A DNA stretch of 64,000 nt, taken from positions 6,398,247 to 6,462,246 of the forward strand of contig NC_037599.1 of NCBI RefSeq assembly GCF_003073045.1, written 5' to 3'. Shown here piece after piece: positions 47,945-60,800 of the stretch (position 1 is the first letter of the stretch; each line of letters begins with the position of its first letter). The notes beneath the pieces are model-generated. The model saw only the letters and a list, made by a program, of their open reading frames with translations, was not told the DNA's origin and ran no database searches. The DNA is from Pomacea canaliculata. Lineage: Eukaryota > Mollusca > Gastropoda > Architaenioglossa > Ampullariidae. The position numbers and the translations under genes are program-made.

Positions 47945-48318
47945 TGGCAATTTTTTTCAGAGACATTACTATTTTGACTGCCTCATGGAAATTACAACAC
48001 AAAGCGTCTTTGTAATTGGCTCTGATTATTTCTTTTGCAGAAATTGTATACCCTAATTTCACACATTTTTATCAGATAGTTCTCTTATGGTTGACCAAAA
48101 TGGTCACACAGGACTGTTCAGTCATTGGAAGAAAGAGCAAAGGTCTCTCAAGCACTAATGCAGCTGTAAAACGTGATAGAAGTGGGAGTGAGCAAGCAGA
48201 AACTGAAACTACAAAGGAATGCTTACTGAAGTGGAAGTGATCTTTTGAGCATGATCACATAAAAAAAAATTGAAACTTATACTTTTTCATGCCCACATAG
48301 TAGTATTGCTGAATGATG

Positions 48319-48324
48319 AATAAA
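48319..48324 (+). terminator. Candidate poly(A) signal of CSN5
   Basis: AATAAA lies 375 bases after the CSN5 stop codon, the first such hexamer downstream. Cleavage is not determined. Confidence 0.5.
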
Positions 48325-51300
48325 AGTATTTAAATTATCTGCTGTCGTATTGTTTTAAATCTTTTCTTGAGATGCATAAACAGAACTTGTCCTTTGCACC
48401 ATTTGTCATAAATATGTGTTTTGTTTCTTTACAAGCCAATACAAAGATGTTTGTGGATGAGGAACTATATATTTAATATTTTTGATTAGTGAATCTTACC
48501 TGTCTGACCAAACCCACCTTGAAACTTTACTTGGAGTTGCTAATAATGTTATCACTAATTATTCATTAAAAATATTTGTTGATTTTTCTTCCCTGGAACA
48601 AACCCATATTTAATGTTGGACATAACTGTCACACTGTACTTTGCTGTCCACGTTAACTACAATTATTAAGATAATTACATGCTCAAAATGTAGGAATCAG
48701 TAACTTTTTTAAGAAGTCATCTGAACATGATTCTGTTGTCTGGCAAATGAACATTAAAATGTGTATGTTGTCACAAAATCAGTTGTGGCAAGACAATGAC
48801 CTTGAAAGGGGAGAAGCTATAGTGGGCGGAGCATTTTAGGATAGTTTCAGGCTCAGATACATACTTTTTTACTTCTATTTGCATCACTATACCTTGTTGA
48901 TAATTATGCATTGATGAATACTATCAAGCCAGGCACATTTACCAAGTAATACGATACAGTATTAACAATCTAAAGAAAAGTCATGCATCACACACCAGTT
49001 TACAAAACCATTTCAGATCCAGTGTAAATACTACCCAGGTATGCATAAACATTGTAACTGCAAGGAAACAAATGAGTACAAAGAAACACTTTAATTTTAA
49101 AAAACAACTGCATAATAAAACTAACAATTCTGATACATGAAAAAGTACTTAAGTTTTTTTACGAGGGTGTACATAACTTCGCTCCCCCTCTTAATCTTAC
49201 ATACGTACAAACACTATAAAAGAAAAAAAATCCCAAGTAAAACAAAAATAATGATCTGTTTGTAAAAAAAAAATAATGATCTGTTTAGAAAAAAAAACCT
49301 ATGATGCAGTTTTAAGCATATCCACAAATTATTTGTAAGTGTTTATTTTTCTACATTAGTAGATTTTGAAGATTAAATAAGGCACAGAAGTTTTTCTTAA
49401 TCATTAGCACACCTATGTGGACATGTAAAGTGTGACCACAGAGTATAATTATTCAAAAACATGATGGGAGAGTTAAGGAAGTTTGGGGATGGGCACCACC
49501 TTCACAATGACCATAAGGTCACAGGACTAACTTTGCCTTCTTATTATATTTGAAGCTGCATTCCAGTCTGCACTACTTTGATCTGTTGCACCCAGTGAAA
49601 GTGAGAACCACAGACCAATGCACATTTTTCTACTCTTTTCGTTAACACTAGATGGGGTCCTCAACCAATAAAAAACTTCAGCTCCTTCAACACTATTTCA
49701 GGCTACATCTTAGGATGCACATAAAGGACAGAATGTTTTTTAATACAAAACTTATAGAAATTCTACATTATAGCAAAAGTTATAAAAATATATGATTAGG
49801 TCAGTCACCAGTAAACTGATAAAATACTCTCTTAAAATACTAGTACACAAACTGATAGATGTGCTCTATAAAAGGTTGAAGATAGCAGTTACTAACAAAT
49901 CCTTCAAAGATATACACAATGTTTGACATGGAATAATTGTTACTGTAATGTTAGGATTCTAAAATCAGTTTACACAATAATTACACTCCCTCCTTTTAAC
50001 ATGTCTGTTCTAATTGGTATTGTTAGTACATGTACTACAGAGACACTGTAACCAAATAAAATCCAAAGTATCACACTGTTCAGAAAACTGATGATACAGA
50101 GACAGTTAAAGTGAATCACAAGTCTAAGTATACAAATGATCACAGAAAAACTCTTCAAACAAAGCAATCAGCAGTGTGGCATAAATGTGTCAGTCAACAA
50201 TACACTTGGATAAAATGAATGTGGTTGTTGACAAACCATTTAAAAACAAAAGGCACACGTGAATAGTGAGATCGGTGGAGATAATCAGGATAGCTACAAA
50301 CAGGCTAATAGATAAAAAATAATGGGCGCTTGGATAAAATAAATGTGGTTGTTGACAAACCATTTAAAAACAAAAGGCACACATGAATAGTGAGGCTGGT
50401 GGAGATAAATCAGGTTAGCTACAAACAGGCTAACAGATACAAAATAATGGGCAAAGAATGTCATGGGAAAATGACCAACAGTAAACAATCTGGAAGTAAA
50501 TATAGTCACAAAGTATCACACTAAAAATATCTGAGTAAAAGTTGAGCCAAGTTCATGTGATTTTAGTTCCAGACAGTTTAAAAAAGATACCCACAAAAAA
50601 GAAAGCAGATACTGCCTTTAATGCCACACAGCGAAAATGATTGTTTTTCAAAGATATCAAGACTTTCATAGCCTTTGTGTCAAGGATGCCAAACAAGTAC
50701 CAAAAATTAGGTAAAATGGGTGCCACTTTGCATAAGCAGTCAGTGTAAACTGTTTGCATAGGAATTACCCGTCAAATAGTGCCTTTCAGAAGCAATAATT
50801 GTGCTGGACAATCAATTCTTTAAAGAATGTGCCATTCTGAATATCACAGAAGATGTAACTAAGCAGGATAAACTCATTGTGTTTTACAGCACAGTAATTA
50901 TGTAGCATGATATTAATGTTAACTTCTGATAGTCTCAAAGTGTTAGTAGTAGTTTAATGGCTTGGATGGGGAGAAAGTCTCTTTTCTATGTCCATACACA
51001 AAAGGAAGCATCCAAGGTCTGATCAGCTGCCAATTACTTCCTGCCTTATGATGATCTTGACACCATTTGAGAAAAACAATCAAGAGCAGGGAAAAGGAAT
51101 GTAACAAGTGTAAATATGGAGACCATGAACACATGTCCGAAGCACACATTCATATGGATAATAAGACACATGGAAGCATGCAACCCGAAATCTGGCGTCA
51201 TGATTTTAGTTCTGTAAATAAAAAAGTTTTAGCTACAAAGGACAGTCAATACCACATGAGTTCTAGTGCATCTAGCGCTCTAAGTCATGGAGGAAAAATC

Positions 51301-51894
51301 ACATTGTACAAAATAATTGTGATAAAACAAATTTGTCCCACAACCAGGGCACAATGCACTTCAGCTAGTGAAGTGAACAGACCCTACAAGAGTACAAGCT
51401 CTTTCAGTACATAGGGGCCCGGGGATGGAAGAAATGGTTGAGCATAAAAGGGGGAAGGGGAATGATAAGCATTTAGAACACTCTCTTGCTGAAATAATGT
51501 TCAGTCTGTTGATAGTTATATACACATCTCTAACCTGTGTCTTCCATTTACCTAGAAAAATCACATAAGGGAGATGAGTAAAATAACAAGATCTTGTCTA
51601 AATTAAATGCAAAACAGAGGTCTAAAGAGCAAAATCTGTTTTGGTCTGTTGATTAAAAAAAGAAAGATATCTTAAGATAACCTGCTTTCAAGAAAACTGC
51701 CGGCAGATTAAGTGGAGTCATAGCTAAAAATATAACACTTTTTGTTCCGTACTTCCAAAATCCTAAAGTATCTATGTCAGCAAAACAGTCTGCAGTCAAG
51801 GTGAAACTACTTCCATGGCTGCAGTAGCAGTAGCCTCAAGCAGAGCATGGCCAATAGCAAAATCACACCAAAAATGTGTGCAGTTTCTGCGTGC
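48325..51894. other. Interval between CSN5 and the DUF389 gene 3' end
   Basis: AT-rich sequence without a recognised exon. The part nearest 51894 should be the 3' UTR of the minus-strand DUF389 gene. Open frames here carry no domains. A tandem duplication at 50205-50452 is the only clear structure. Confidence 0.5.
50205..50452. repeat. 124-bp tandem duplication
   Basis: Two adjacent units of about 124 bp begin with CTTGGATAAAAT at 50205 and 50329 and share GTGGTTGTTGACAAACC, AAAACAAAAGGCACAC and CAGATA(A/C)AAAATAATGGGC. They differ by scattered substitutions and one small indel, so the duplication is not brand new. Confidence 0.85.
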
Positions 51895-54800
51895 TCATTT
51901 ACTTTGCCCAATATCTTTGGTGAATTCTAGACGAGCAATGGGCATCCTCTCAGCATTGGTCCCCATTAAAGGTTCTTGCTCCTCAAAAGTTAATCTTCTC
52001 AAACTCCTTTTGCTCTTTTTTTTCCCTTTACTGTGTCCACTTTTGGTCTTTGAATGATGCAGTGATTCACTTCTCGTCTTTGAATGATGTGGTGGTTCAT
52101 TTTTCTCATGATCAGAAGTCTGGTCATCTGAGTTTTCGTTAACCTTCGTCACTGTAAACTGTTTGCTGCTACGTCTCTGGCTATGAGGTATGAAGGTTTG
52201 ATCGTAAGGAAGCATGGTTAAATATGGTGAATTTGTATCATAAGCAGAAACAACTGGTACAAAAATCTGGTCTGTATCATCCTTTCCCATATGGAGCACA
52301 TTCATTGGCATTTTCTGCAAAGAAAGTATGTGTATCATCATAAAATAATATGAACAATATCTGGTATCCAGAATATTTCTTGATGTCCAGTTAATTTCCT
52401 GTAACTATAGATAAAAAGCATTCTACTTTTAAATGCATCACAAACACATCAGTAAAAAAAAAAACCCATATATAAAATACAATCATAATTATACACAAGA
52501 GTCATCCAATTAATCAGTTTCTAACTATAGTGTCTACAGCTATTAGGATTAGGTTGTGAGTTCTTTAAAAACCTTGCGTTAAAGCTCTAAAGCCTGTGGG
52601 AATGTTTAACTTTCATGCTTATGATGGATTATCATATCAAGTTTCAAATGCACATAAAAATGTCTCAACAAACTTTAATGCAAACAAAAAAAATAGGTCT
52701 TGGGGAGTCACAAATGCATTTTCCTTTTTTTCTTTTCTTGTGGTTCTTGAAATTAGTCAACTGACTAGACTATATTTAGTACTTCAGTAGGAGATTAAAA
52801 AGATCAAGTAATTAAACTGATATATTAATATATGATTTGTGGCCCTCAGATCTGACATCATAAACCCAAAATACTCTGTTCTTTCAAAAATGCTACTTTA
52901 CATGTTGAGAATACTTTTGGCCAAGGCAAACAGATCTCTCTATTGCTCACATTTCTATTCTATAGACACAGAAGTTACTTGGCGGAACATCTTATCTGCC
53001 CAATATGTAGAAATGCTAGGGAAGATGAAATCCAATTAGTGCTTGTCTTCCCATTCCTAAGTAGTCTGAGAATGAAATTTAATAATTGTAAATAATTTAG
53101 AAACCCAAGTATTTCTCCTTCCTTGCTTTCATTAATAAACAGTGAAGATGCATGCAGAAAGCTGCATCTTTATTATTCATTTAAAATCAGAGTAAGAGAA
53201 GTCTCCTAAATGGAAATTCACTTTCATTGTTTCCATTGTACACATTAACCACATTTTGTCTGTATCTTTGAAAAAGGGATGGGAGGGCTACATCCTACTG
53301 AATAAAAGAATCACACGTTCTCTAACAGACATCCACACGTACCTTACCATCACCACCACCACCACCACACACAGAGATTTCTATTTTCTATCAGAGAAAG
53401 TGCCAAGTGTGAAAAAGATGGGGTTATACGCTTTAATGTATAGTGCAAGAATAAACATATTGATATGTTACAAGGATGACCAGTCATTGTCAACATCATT
53501 AATACACTATGAGAACATACACTGACCTTTTGAAGGATTCCAAGTGCAGCTTCCACATCTGTTTCATTGTCCACATTCTGTATTTTTGAAATTTCAGAAG
53601 TGAATAATGTTTAAAGTTTCACATGTAAACATGTGAAATATTGTTTTACTTTGTGTAAACTTTGCAAGTAAACACTCTAATCGCTAAACATAAGCAAGAG
53701 ATGCATCAATTTAAACCATGCTGATTTGTTACAGCTTGCATTTTAAAGTAGATAATTTTACTACTGATATTTGTGTAGATAAGACACTCTGTTGTGTGTT
53801 GTGCTCATGAGTAAATTACATTATGTATGAAAATAACAGCATGTAGGAAAGGAATACAATCCTAAAAATAAAATTTCTGTCACAGTTGCCCGCATAACAC
53901 TAAATAGCTGAATAGGCATATTATCTCACAGAAGCACAAACTAGTGAACAGAGACAAAACCTTACCTTGAGCATTTCGACTAAATTTCTATCTACTGTAC
54001 TGCCCTCTTTCAGGTTCTATAGAAAAAAAAGTACACTCAAATAAATTACAAGAATAGAAATGAAACTCTAGTCCCCATCTTCCTTTATTACAAGCCACTT
54101 TTGGAATACTTGTACAATTATTACCTTTCCAGCAGAATACTTTAACGGAGAAGAGAGCATCTCACTTGCTGACAGTATTTCATAACATTGGCTTGAGACA
54201 ACTTAGGTTAAAAGTTTATTCAAGTACTGTCTGTCCTGTGCTGTGAGCTGAGAAGCACATGATCCTAGATTCAGATATGTTTTGAGATAATTCAGTCTTT
54301 TGTTTTAAAGATATGCCCAACTTCTATTAGAATCACCAGGAAATGTTTTTTTTTTAGAATGTATTTTAAAATAACTGGAATGAGCTAAGTACAAAATACT
54401 ATTTCAATTACACACCTCTATCTTAAGATATAACCCTTCAAACATCCTGTACAGAAAGAGGTTAAAAATCTTGACCATTAATATGCATAGATAGGTTAAA
54501 AGCATTAATGTGCATAGATGCATGTCTGCATATAAAGAGCATGTCCAGCTGGGGCTGTAAATTAGACATATCTGTGGACATTTCTGATGTCATAGTTTTG
54601 ACTTTTTTTCCAAAGATAAAGATGCCAGAAGTACCTTATATTCTTCCAACCACTGCTTGCCAAGAGCTGCTGATTGAGGTCCTTTCACAGTGCTGTAAGA
54701 TTCTCGAGCAACCTGCAAGAATCCCAGATGTTTATACTTGTAGCAAACTAAGACAAACTGATAAACCAGAGCTTATTTAAGCAATACATAAAATCTAAGA

Positions 54801-57800
54801 TGAACAGGTACCTATTTCACAAGCAGTGCCTTAAATATAAGATATGATAGACAAAAAAAGCTGAAAACAATTGTCATAAGTTTACTAACTACTATATATG
54901 AAAAGACAATGTTATAAGTTTACAACAGACCATGATAAACTGACAAAAGGCAGAGCTTAGAGGAATCCTATATGAAAGACCTTGAACAAGAATATGATTC
55001 CTTTAAGGGGAAATGTTTTCCCTGATGACCAGCTCAGGTCAAGGAACTAAACTTTACATGAATGTTTGCATTTTTTAAATGTGCAAACATATTTATTTAC
55101 CCATTCTCTTAACATAAAGAACCCTTCATCCTTTTTAACATGGTTGTAAGGTTAATAATAAATTACAGGCCTTCAAGGTGGTCACCAGGAGCCAGCTGCA
55201 CTATCACCATATGTTAGCTGTATGGTTAAGATGAAGCAATGAGCTTAAATGATCATAAAATGTAAGGAGCTAAATGTAAGGAGCTTAGCTCCCTACTTTC
55301 CATTAGCCATGCAGCTACCAACTGTAGATGGCATGCAGCATAATTGGGTGACAATGAACTGCACTAAGCTGGACACAATGATGATGCCAGAGATAACTGG
55401 TATATTTACTAACCATTAGCCTCACAGCTATCCAAATTGCCCTCAGGCACAAATAAAGTGTTATCCATTTGGATATATGCCATGATGGTTTATCAGTTAA
55501 CTATGGTGGCAATATGATAATAAGAAGCAACATAAAGCGTTAAGCATGTATACAAAAAATGTAAGATAACCTTGATATCCTTTTTGAAAAATTGTTTCAG
55601 TGTGCTGCTGAGAGATGCCCTTGGGGCAACTTCTTTTATCTGAAAAAAATGTATCGTGCCAGAATACCTTAGTAAAGAATTAGAAAACTGTTCTATGCTT
55701 CTTTTATGCTACCACTTTATGTAAATTTTATGATTTAGAATGAAACTGATAAATTACACAAACACCAGGTACATTTACAGATACAAAATCTTAGTATGCT
55801 TTTCTGGTTATGAAATTTTAAAAAATACACATGCACACACAGACCGGACATGAACATGTATGCATGCATCTACTTGTCCACATGTATACCACAGTCATTG
55901 AAAGAGAAATATACAGTGAGCGAGCAGGAAGAAAACCATTTAAAGCTAAAATTTTATTCCTTGTAATATATGCAGATTGCAAAATTCATATTCTAGTTTT
56001 TCAAAAACATCTTTCAAGAAACTACTTAACAATTGAAGCAAATTAACTAAAAATTCCACACATTAAAAATGGCTGAATAATTATATCTGCATACCTTTAA
56101 AAATAAGACACCCATGACGAAAATACAAATTATATTGAGGATGGTCAGCAGAAGACTAACAACTCCAAGCAAGGCAAATTCATGTGCCACATTGCAAAAG
56201 TAAATATGCATATAGTCGTTATTTTCAGGCAAAGGGCACTGCGCTGTGCCTTTTTGTGAGAAATAAACTGCTTCACTGGTCTTGTTCTGAGATAAAAAAA
56301 AAAGCGAACCATTATGATAAATAAAAGGAAGAGTGAGGATGAAAGTTTGTAATGATAAACAATTTTCATTTATAATTTGCTGTAAAAGTTACTACTAATA
56401 ATAACGAAAATAAGAACATTTTTACAGTGCATCTAAATTTGGCAGCAATCTCAATTAGCTTCATATAGACAATCAGTTTAATAATTTCTCTGTCGCGCAC
56501 ACACACACACCTATACATAAAGAACACATTCACACAGGACGGTATGAAAGCCACCAGTTCTCCCAGAAAAAGTGGAGCTTATGGCCATATTCTAATGCAG
56601 GGATGCCCAACCTACGGCCCGCGACACGGTGCCTTCCGGCACGCGAAACTTCTGCCCACAGTGCAGGAAATCAGCATGTTAGTAATAAAAAAAAAATAAA
56701 GAAAACGAAAAAAGGGGAAGAAGTATTCATCCCTACGTATGGGCGTCTCTCAATCTTTTTTTCGATGGACGAACATTTCAGTGCTCCGACTTGGTGTCTC
56801 TACGATGCAGCCGGACATTTAGAAGTTCGTTTCGGGAAAACAACTTCAAATATCCCACTAATTACAACATAATTAATGATAAGTACAACTTGTTTCTAAT
56901 AAAAATTGTATCTGCTCTATTTTGTTTCTTTTTTGTATTTTTGCGGTGAAGCGGCCTGTGACACGCATGTCGGAAATGTATATGGCCCGCAGGCCGAAAA
57001 AAGTTGGGCATCATTGTTCTAATGCATCGAAGATGATACATGTATGAGATGATAGTGCAAAGCAATCCAGAAGCTGGGGCCAGAAAATGAAAAAAAAGAG
57101 CAGCAGCTCATCTGGTATATGACAAATACAAGTCAGAATGAGCAGATCCAAGAGACTGACTGGGCTGATAATTAAAGCTATGACAAAATGAGCAACTTAA
57201 GGACAACAACTTAAATTTTTTATATATGTACATACTTATCCTTCAATCAATGATGACCAATAACTTCAAAGGATTTAGTTCAAATGATGGCAGAAAAAGC
57301 CAGTTTGGGCCAGCCAGGCTCTCCCACATGAGATGCAGATGGGATGGTGTGGCACTGCTCTCCATTTTTTTCCTCCTTATCTTTACCTTTGTTGCAGTTT
57401 GCAAACTGTGTTACTATATTTGTTGTGTGTTCTGCTCTTTCATTCAAATCACACTGACCTTGATGCCCAGCAGGGAAACACCACACGCAAACCATGTTAC
57501 TATATATTTGTTTCCAGCACATAAAGCACACACTGACTTTTTATTATATTTTCATTATTATTAGTAAGCTGATTTATCAAAGGGATTAAGAGAAGAATAC
57601 AGACCATAAAAAATGAAGGAGGCTATCCCGATGATCCTCAGGAAGAAAGAGAGCAAGAAAAAAAAAAAGGAGGTGTGGAGATGTTTGGGGAGAAGAAATG
57701 AAAATTACTTAGCAACAAGTATGGCTTACCTTAAAACTCAATCCAGGAGGAACTATTGCTGTAACAATGGCATTAGCCCACAGCATTCCCTGGTTGATTT

Positions 57801-60800
57801 CAACAATATCTAAAATTATTTTTTCATCAATCCAGCAACATTTTAACATTTTATCACTATAATGCTGTTCTTCATCTAATATTGTTTTGAACCTAGATCT
57901 CTCTCTCTCTCACACATGTACAGAAATACACACTTGCACACACACACACTCAGATACACAGACACATGTATGCAAGGAATATGTCATAATAATAATAATA
58001 CATTTTAATAGTATTTATACAGCACATTTTCCTACATCAAGGTGAGCTCAATGCACTTTACACGCTATAAAGGGCAGCAGGTAGTGGTGAGAAGGGCAAT
58101 ACAATCAGGCAAACATACCAACACACATGCACAATGGAGATTGTCAAGAACACAGGAAAAGGTGGAGATAGTAACAGTCAGGGGACAAAGATTACAGTAT
58201 TTTTTTTTTTTTAAGTCCACAAGTATCTAATGACTCTAAGTGTACACACATGTACGTACTCACAAAGACTTGATAAAACTTACAGCATTAACAGCAGGAG
58301 GAAGTAAGGATGCTGAGATGGCCACACCAACTAAAGAACCTGTATTTCCTCCAAGGACTGAAAGAGCCACACCAGCGCCAGATGGGATTGCAATCATCAC
58401 TCCTATGACTAGCCCTCGATATACACCTCTGGTAATAAAATAAGTAATTTCAATCAATCCATGAATCTGGTCATGAATAAGTAATTTTATGCAATCCATG
58501 ACATGCATCCCTGAATATCAGCGAATAATACACATATTGTCCATAACAACAAAAAGTAACTGAAAAGAGTATCTAACAGCAATGCATGTGGCTTTTTTCT
58601 TTTTTATTTCTTAGTTGATGCTCCTAGTCTTGTTTAATCAACAGAATAACCTCGTTACATTGATACTCATAATTTGTATTCATGAAGCATGTTTATCCAT
58701 TTTTGTTATTGTACCTGGGCTTTTGTTATTTTTGTTATTCTACCTTCCAACAGGAAGCAGTGAAGAGCCCATATTCACAGCATCTAAGTAAGCCTACCCA
58801 AATCTTCTTCTCAGTGAAACATTTATAGGGTTCTTGCTGATAAAATAGATCTTATCTGGTTAAAATCACACAGACTAATTAAAAACACACTTTCTCCCAA
58901 TAAAGTGGCCATTTTGATGGTAGAAAACTTTTAAGCAAAATACTGTTTTTCTTGCATTTATATAATAAACGGATGTCAAAAAAAGAGAAACTTAACATCT
59001 TAGTCCATGTTTTCCTTTGAATTTTTTTCCTATACATGTAGATGAATTTTCCTTAGATCAGTCACACCTTCTACTTAATAATAATAATAAATGTAAAATT
59101 TGTAAAGCACATGCATGCTCACACTCCTAAGGAGTATGCTCTTAGTGCCTTAGAACAAGAACGAAACATGGATAGCATATGAGGGACAAGAAAACAAACA
59201 AATAACATATGAGCTATAAAAACATAAAAAAAAAGGTACTAAACAAAGAATAAAATCAAATGCAGAAAACACAAAGAGGAACCAAAGAAGAACAAGAACT
59301 CTGAGTAACATGATACTGCAAACGGAAGACAAGCAGGGAAGGGTGTGAAAAAGGACTAGCATGGTGGGAAAGGGTGTTATGAGTAATGTTTACAGAAGAG
59401 GTGAGGTTTTCGTGCACATTTAAAGGATTACTTAGAATACCTTGCAAAGACTCTCAGACAAAACACTAAATGGGTGGATTGCGGTGTATGTGTATGAACT
59501 TGCATGCCCTCTTATACAAGTGAATAAGAATCAAAATACATTGATATGCTTCTGTGTGCAATTATAATCATAATACATATAAATTTATAGATGTAAATTT
59601 ATAAAACAGGCCACATAGACATTTTCCTTTTAAGTATATGTCATATATCCAGTTTCTCAAAGCAGGCTGAGGGGATTATTTTTCCTTGATATTGTTTATG
59701 TTTTGTTGTAGCGCTTCGATTTGGATAAGTGTTGGACCTTCATGTTTACATGCGCTTCTTAGTTTGCTTCCTCTTCTAGTTTGCAACGGGATGGTATAAA
59801 ATGTTATTTTGAAGTCAAACTGTTTGGATCTATTGGCTGGATTCCATTCGCCCGCTTCACTCGCTTCGGCAGAGACCTTGAGCTACATTGAGTAAACTGA
59901 AGTGATGATCACCCTTTTGCAATTTCATGTGATAACATATCTTCATATTCTCAAGATTATTCAATTTCATCCCAGTATTCTCCTGATGTCACTAACCTCT
60001 CTGGAGTTGTTACCGTTAAATCTATAGTTATCGCCCTTTACTGCCGGAACGCACTGAGTCCTCGCATTGTTCTTCATTGTACATCTTTGTTACTATTTTT
60101 TATGATCTTGTTCAGCGCAATAAATTTGCCTTTGGCTGAGATACTGCACTTTATAAATTCCCACTTATTACTATTAACAACACTCTCCATAATGCTAGTC
60201 CTTTTTCATATCTTTCCTTTTGCAGTATTATGTTACTCTCAGCTCTTGTTTTTGTTATTTGGTTCCTCTTTGTGCTTTCTGTATTTGATTTCATTCATTG
60301 TTTAGTACGTTTTTTTTTTATTCTTTTATAGCTCATATTTTATTTGTTTGTTTTTCTGTCCCTTGAATACTGGCCATGTTTCATTCTTGTTCTTAAACGT
60401 TAAGAGTATGCTCCTTAGGAGTGTGAGTATGCGCTTTACAAATTTTGCATTTATTATTATAATATTTAGTCACGTAGTATTTAATATACTAAGGTTATGT
60501 CTCTCACGTGCAGCATGTCTCTATAGAGAAAATAGTATTGAGGAAAGTGCTAAAATAGTGTTTGTATACCTAGAATACATTTCTGCAGTGGGCCACCCAG
60601 GAGTTGAACGCCAGTTTATTTCTGATGCTTCTGCTCCAGCTGTGAGTAGTCCATAAAAAAAACCTGCCAGAAATTTATAAACATGAACTCTTAAATTTAA
60701 AAAAAAACTGACTTAATAAAATTAAACCTTATCTGCAGAAATCTCAAACAATCATGGAAAAATGAAAGGTAATTTTACTTTTGTTAAAATGTACTGCAGG

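Noticed and set aside
57790..57809. Upstream acceptor for exon 57730-57789
   Set aside because: Using it breaks the phase with the previous exon. The inner CAG acceptor joins AVNA to GMLWAN, as expected for the family.
58755..58797. Possible DUF389 gene exon (acceptor CTTACTTAG, donor GGAAG/GTAGAA) that fits the reading phases
   Set aside because: The exon at 60570-60663 fits the same phases and encodes the conserved GWPTAEMYSR block and the end of a membrane helix, so the shorter candidate is not needed and has no family similarity.
60348..60656. Plus-strand open frame of 102 codons with a protein-like C-terminus
   Set aside because: Its 3' half is the antisense of the DUF389 gene exon 60570-60663 and its 5' half is LINE family A.
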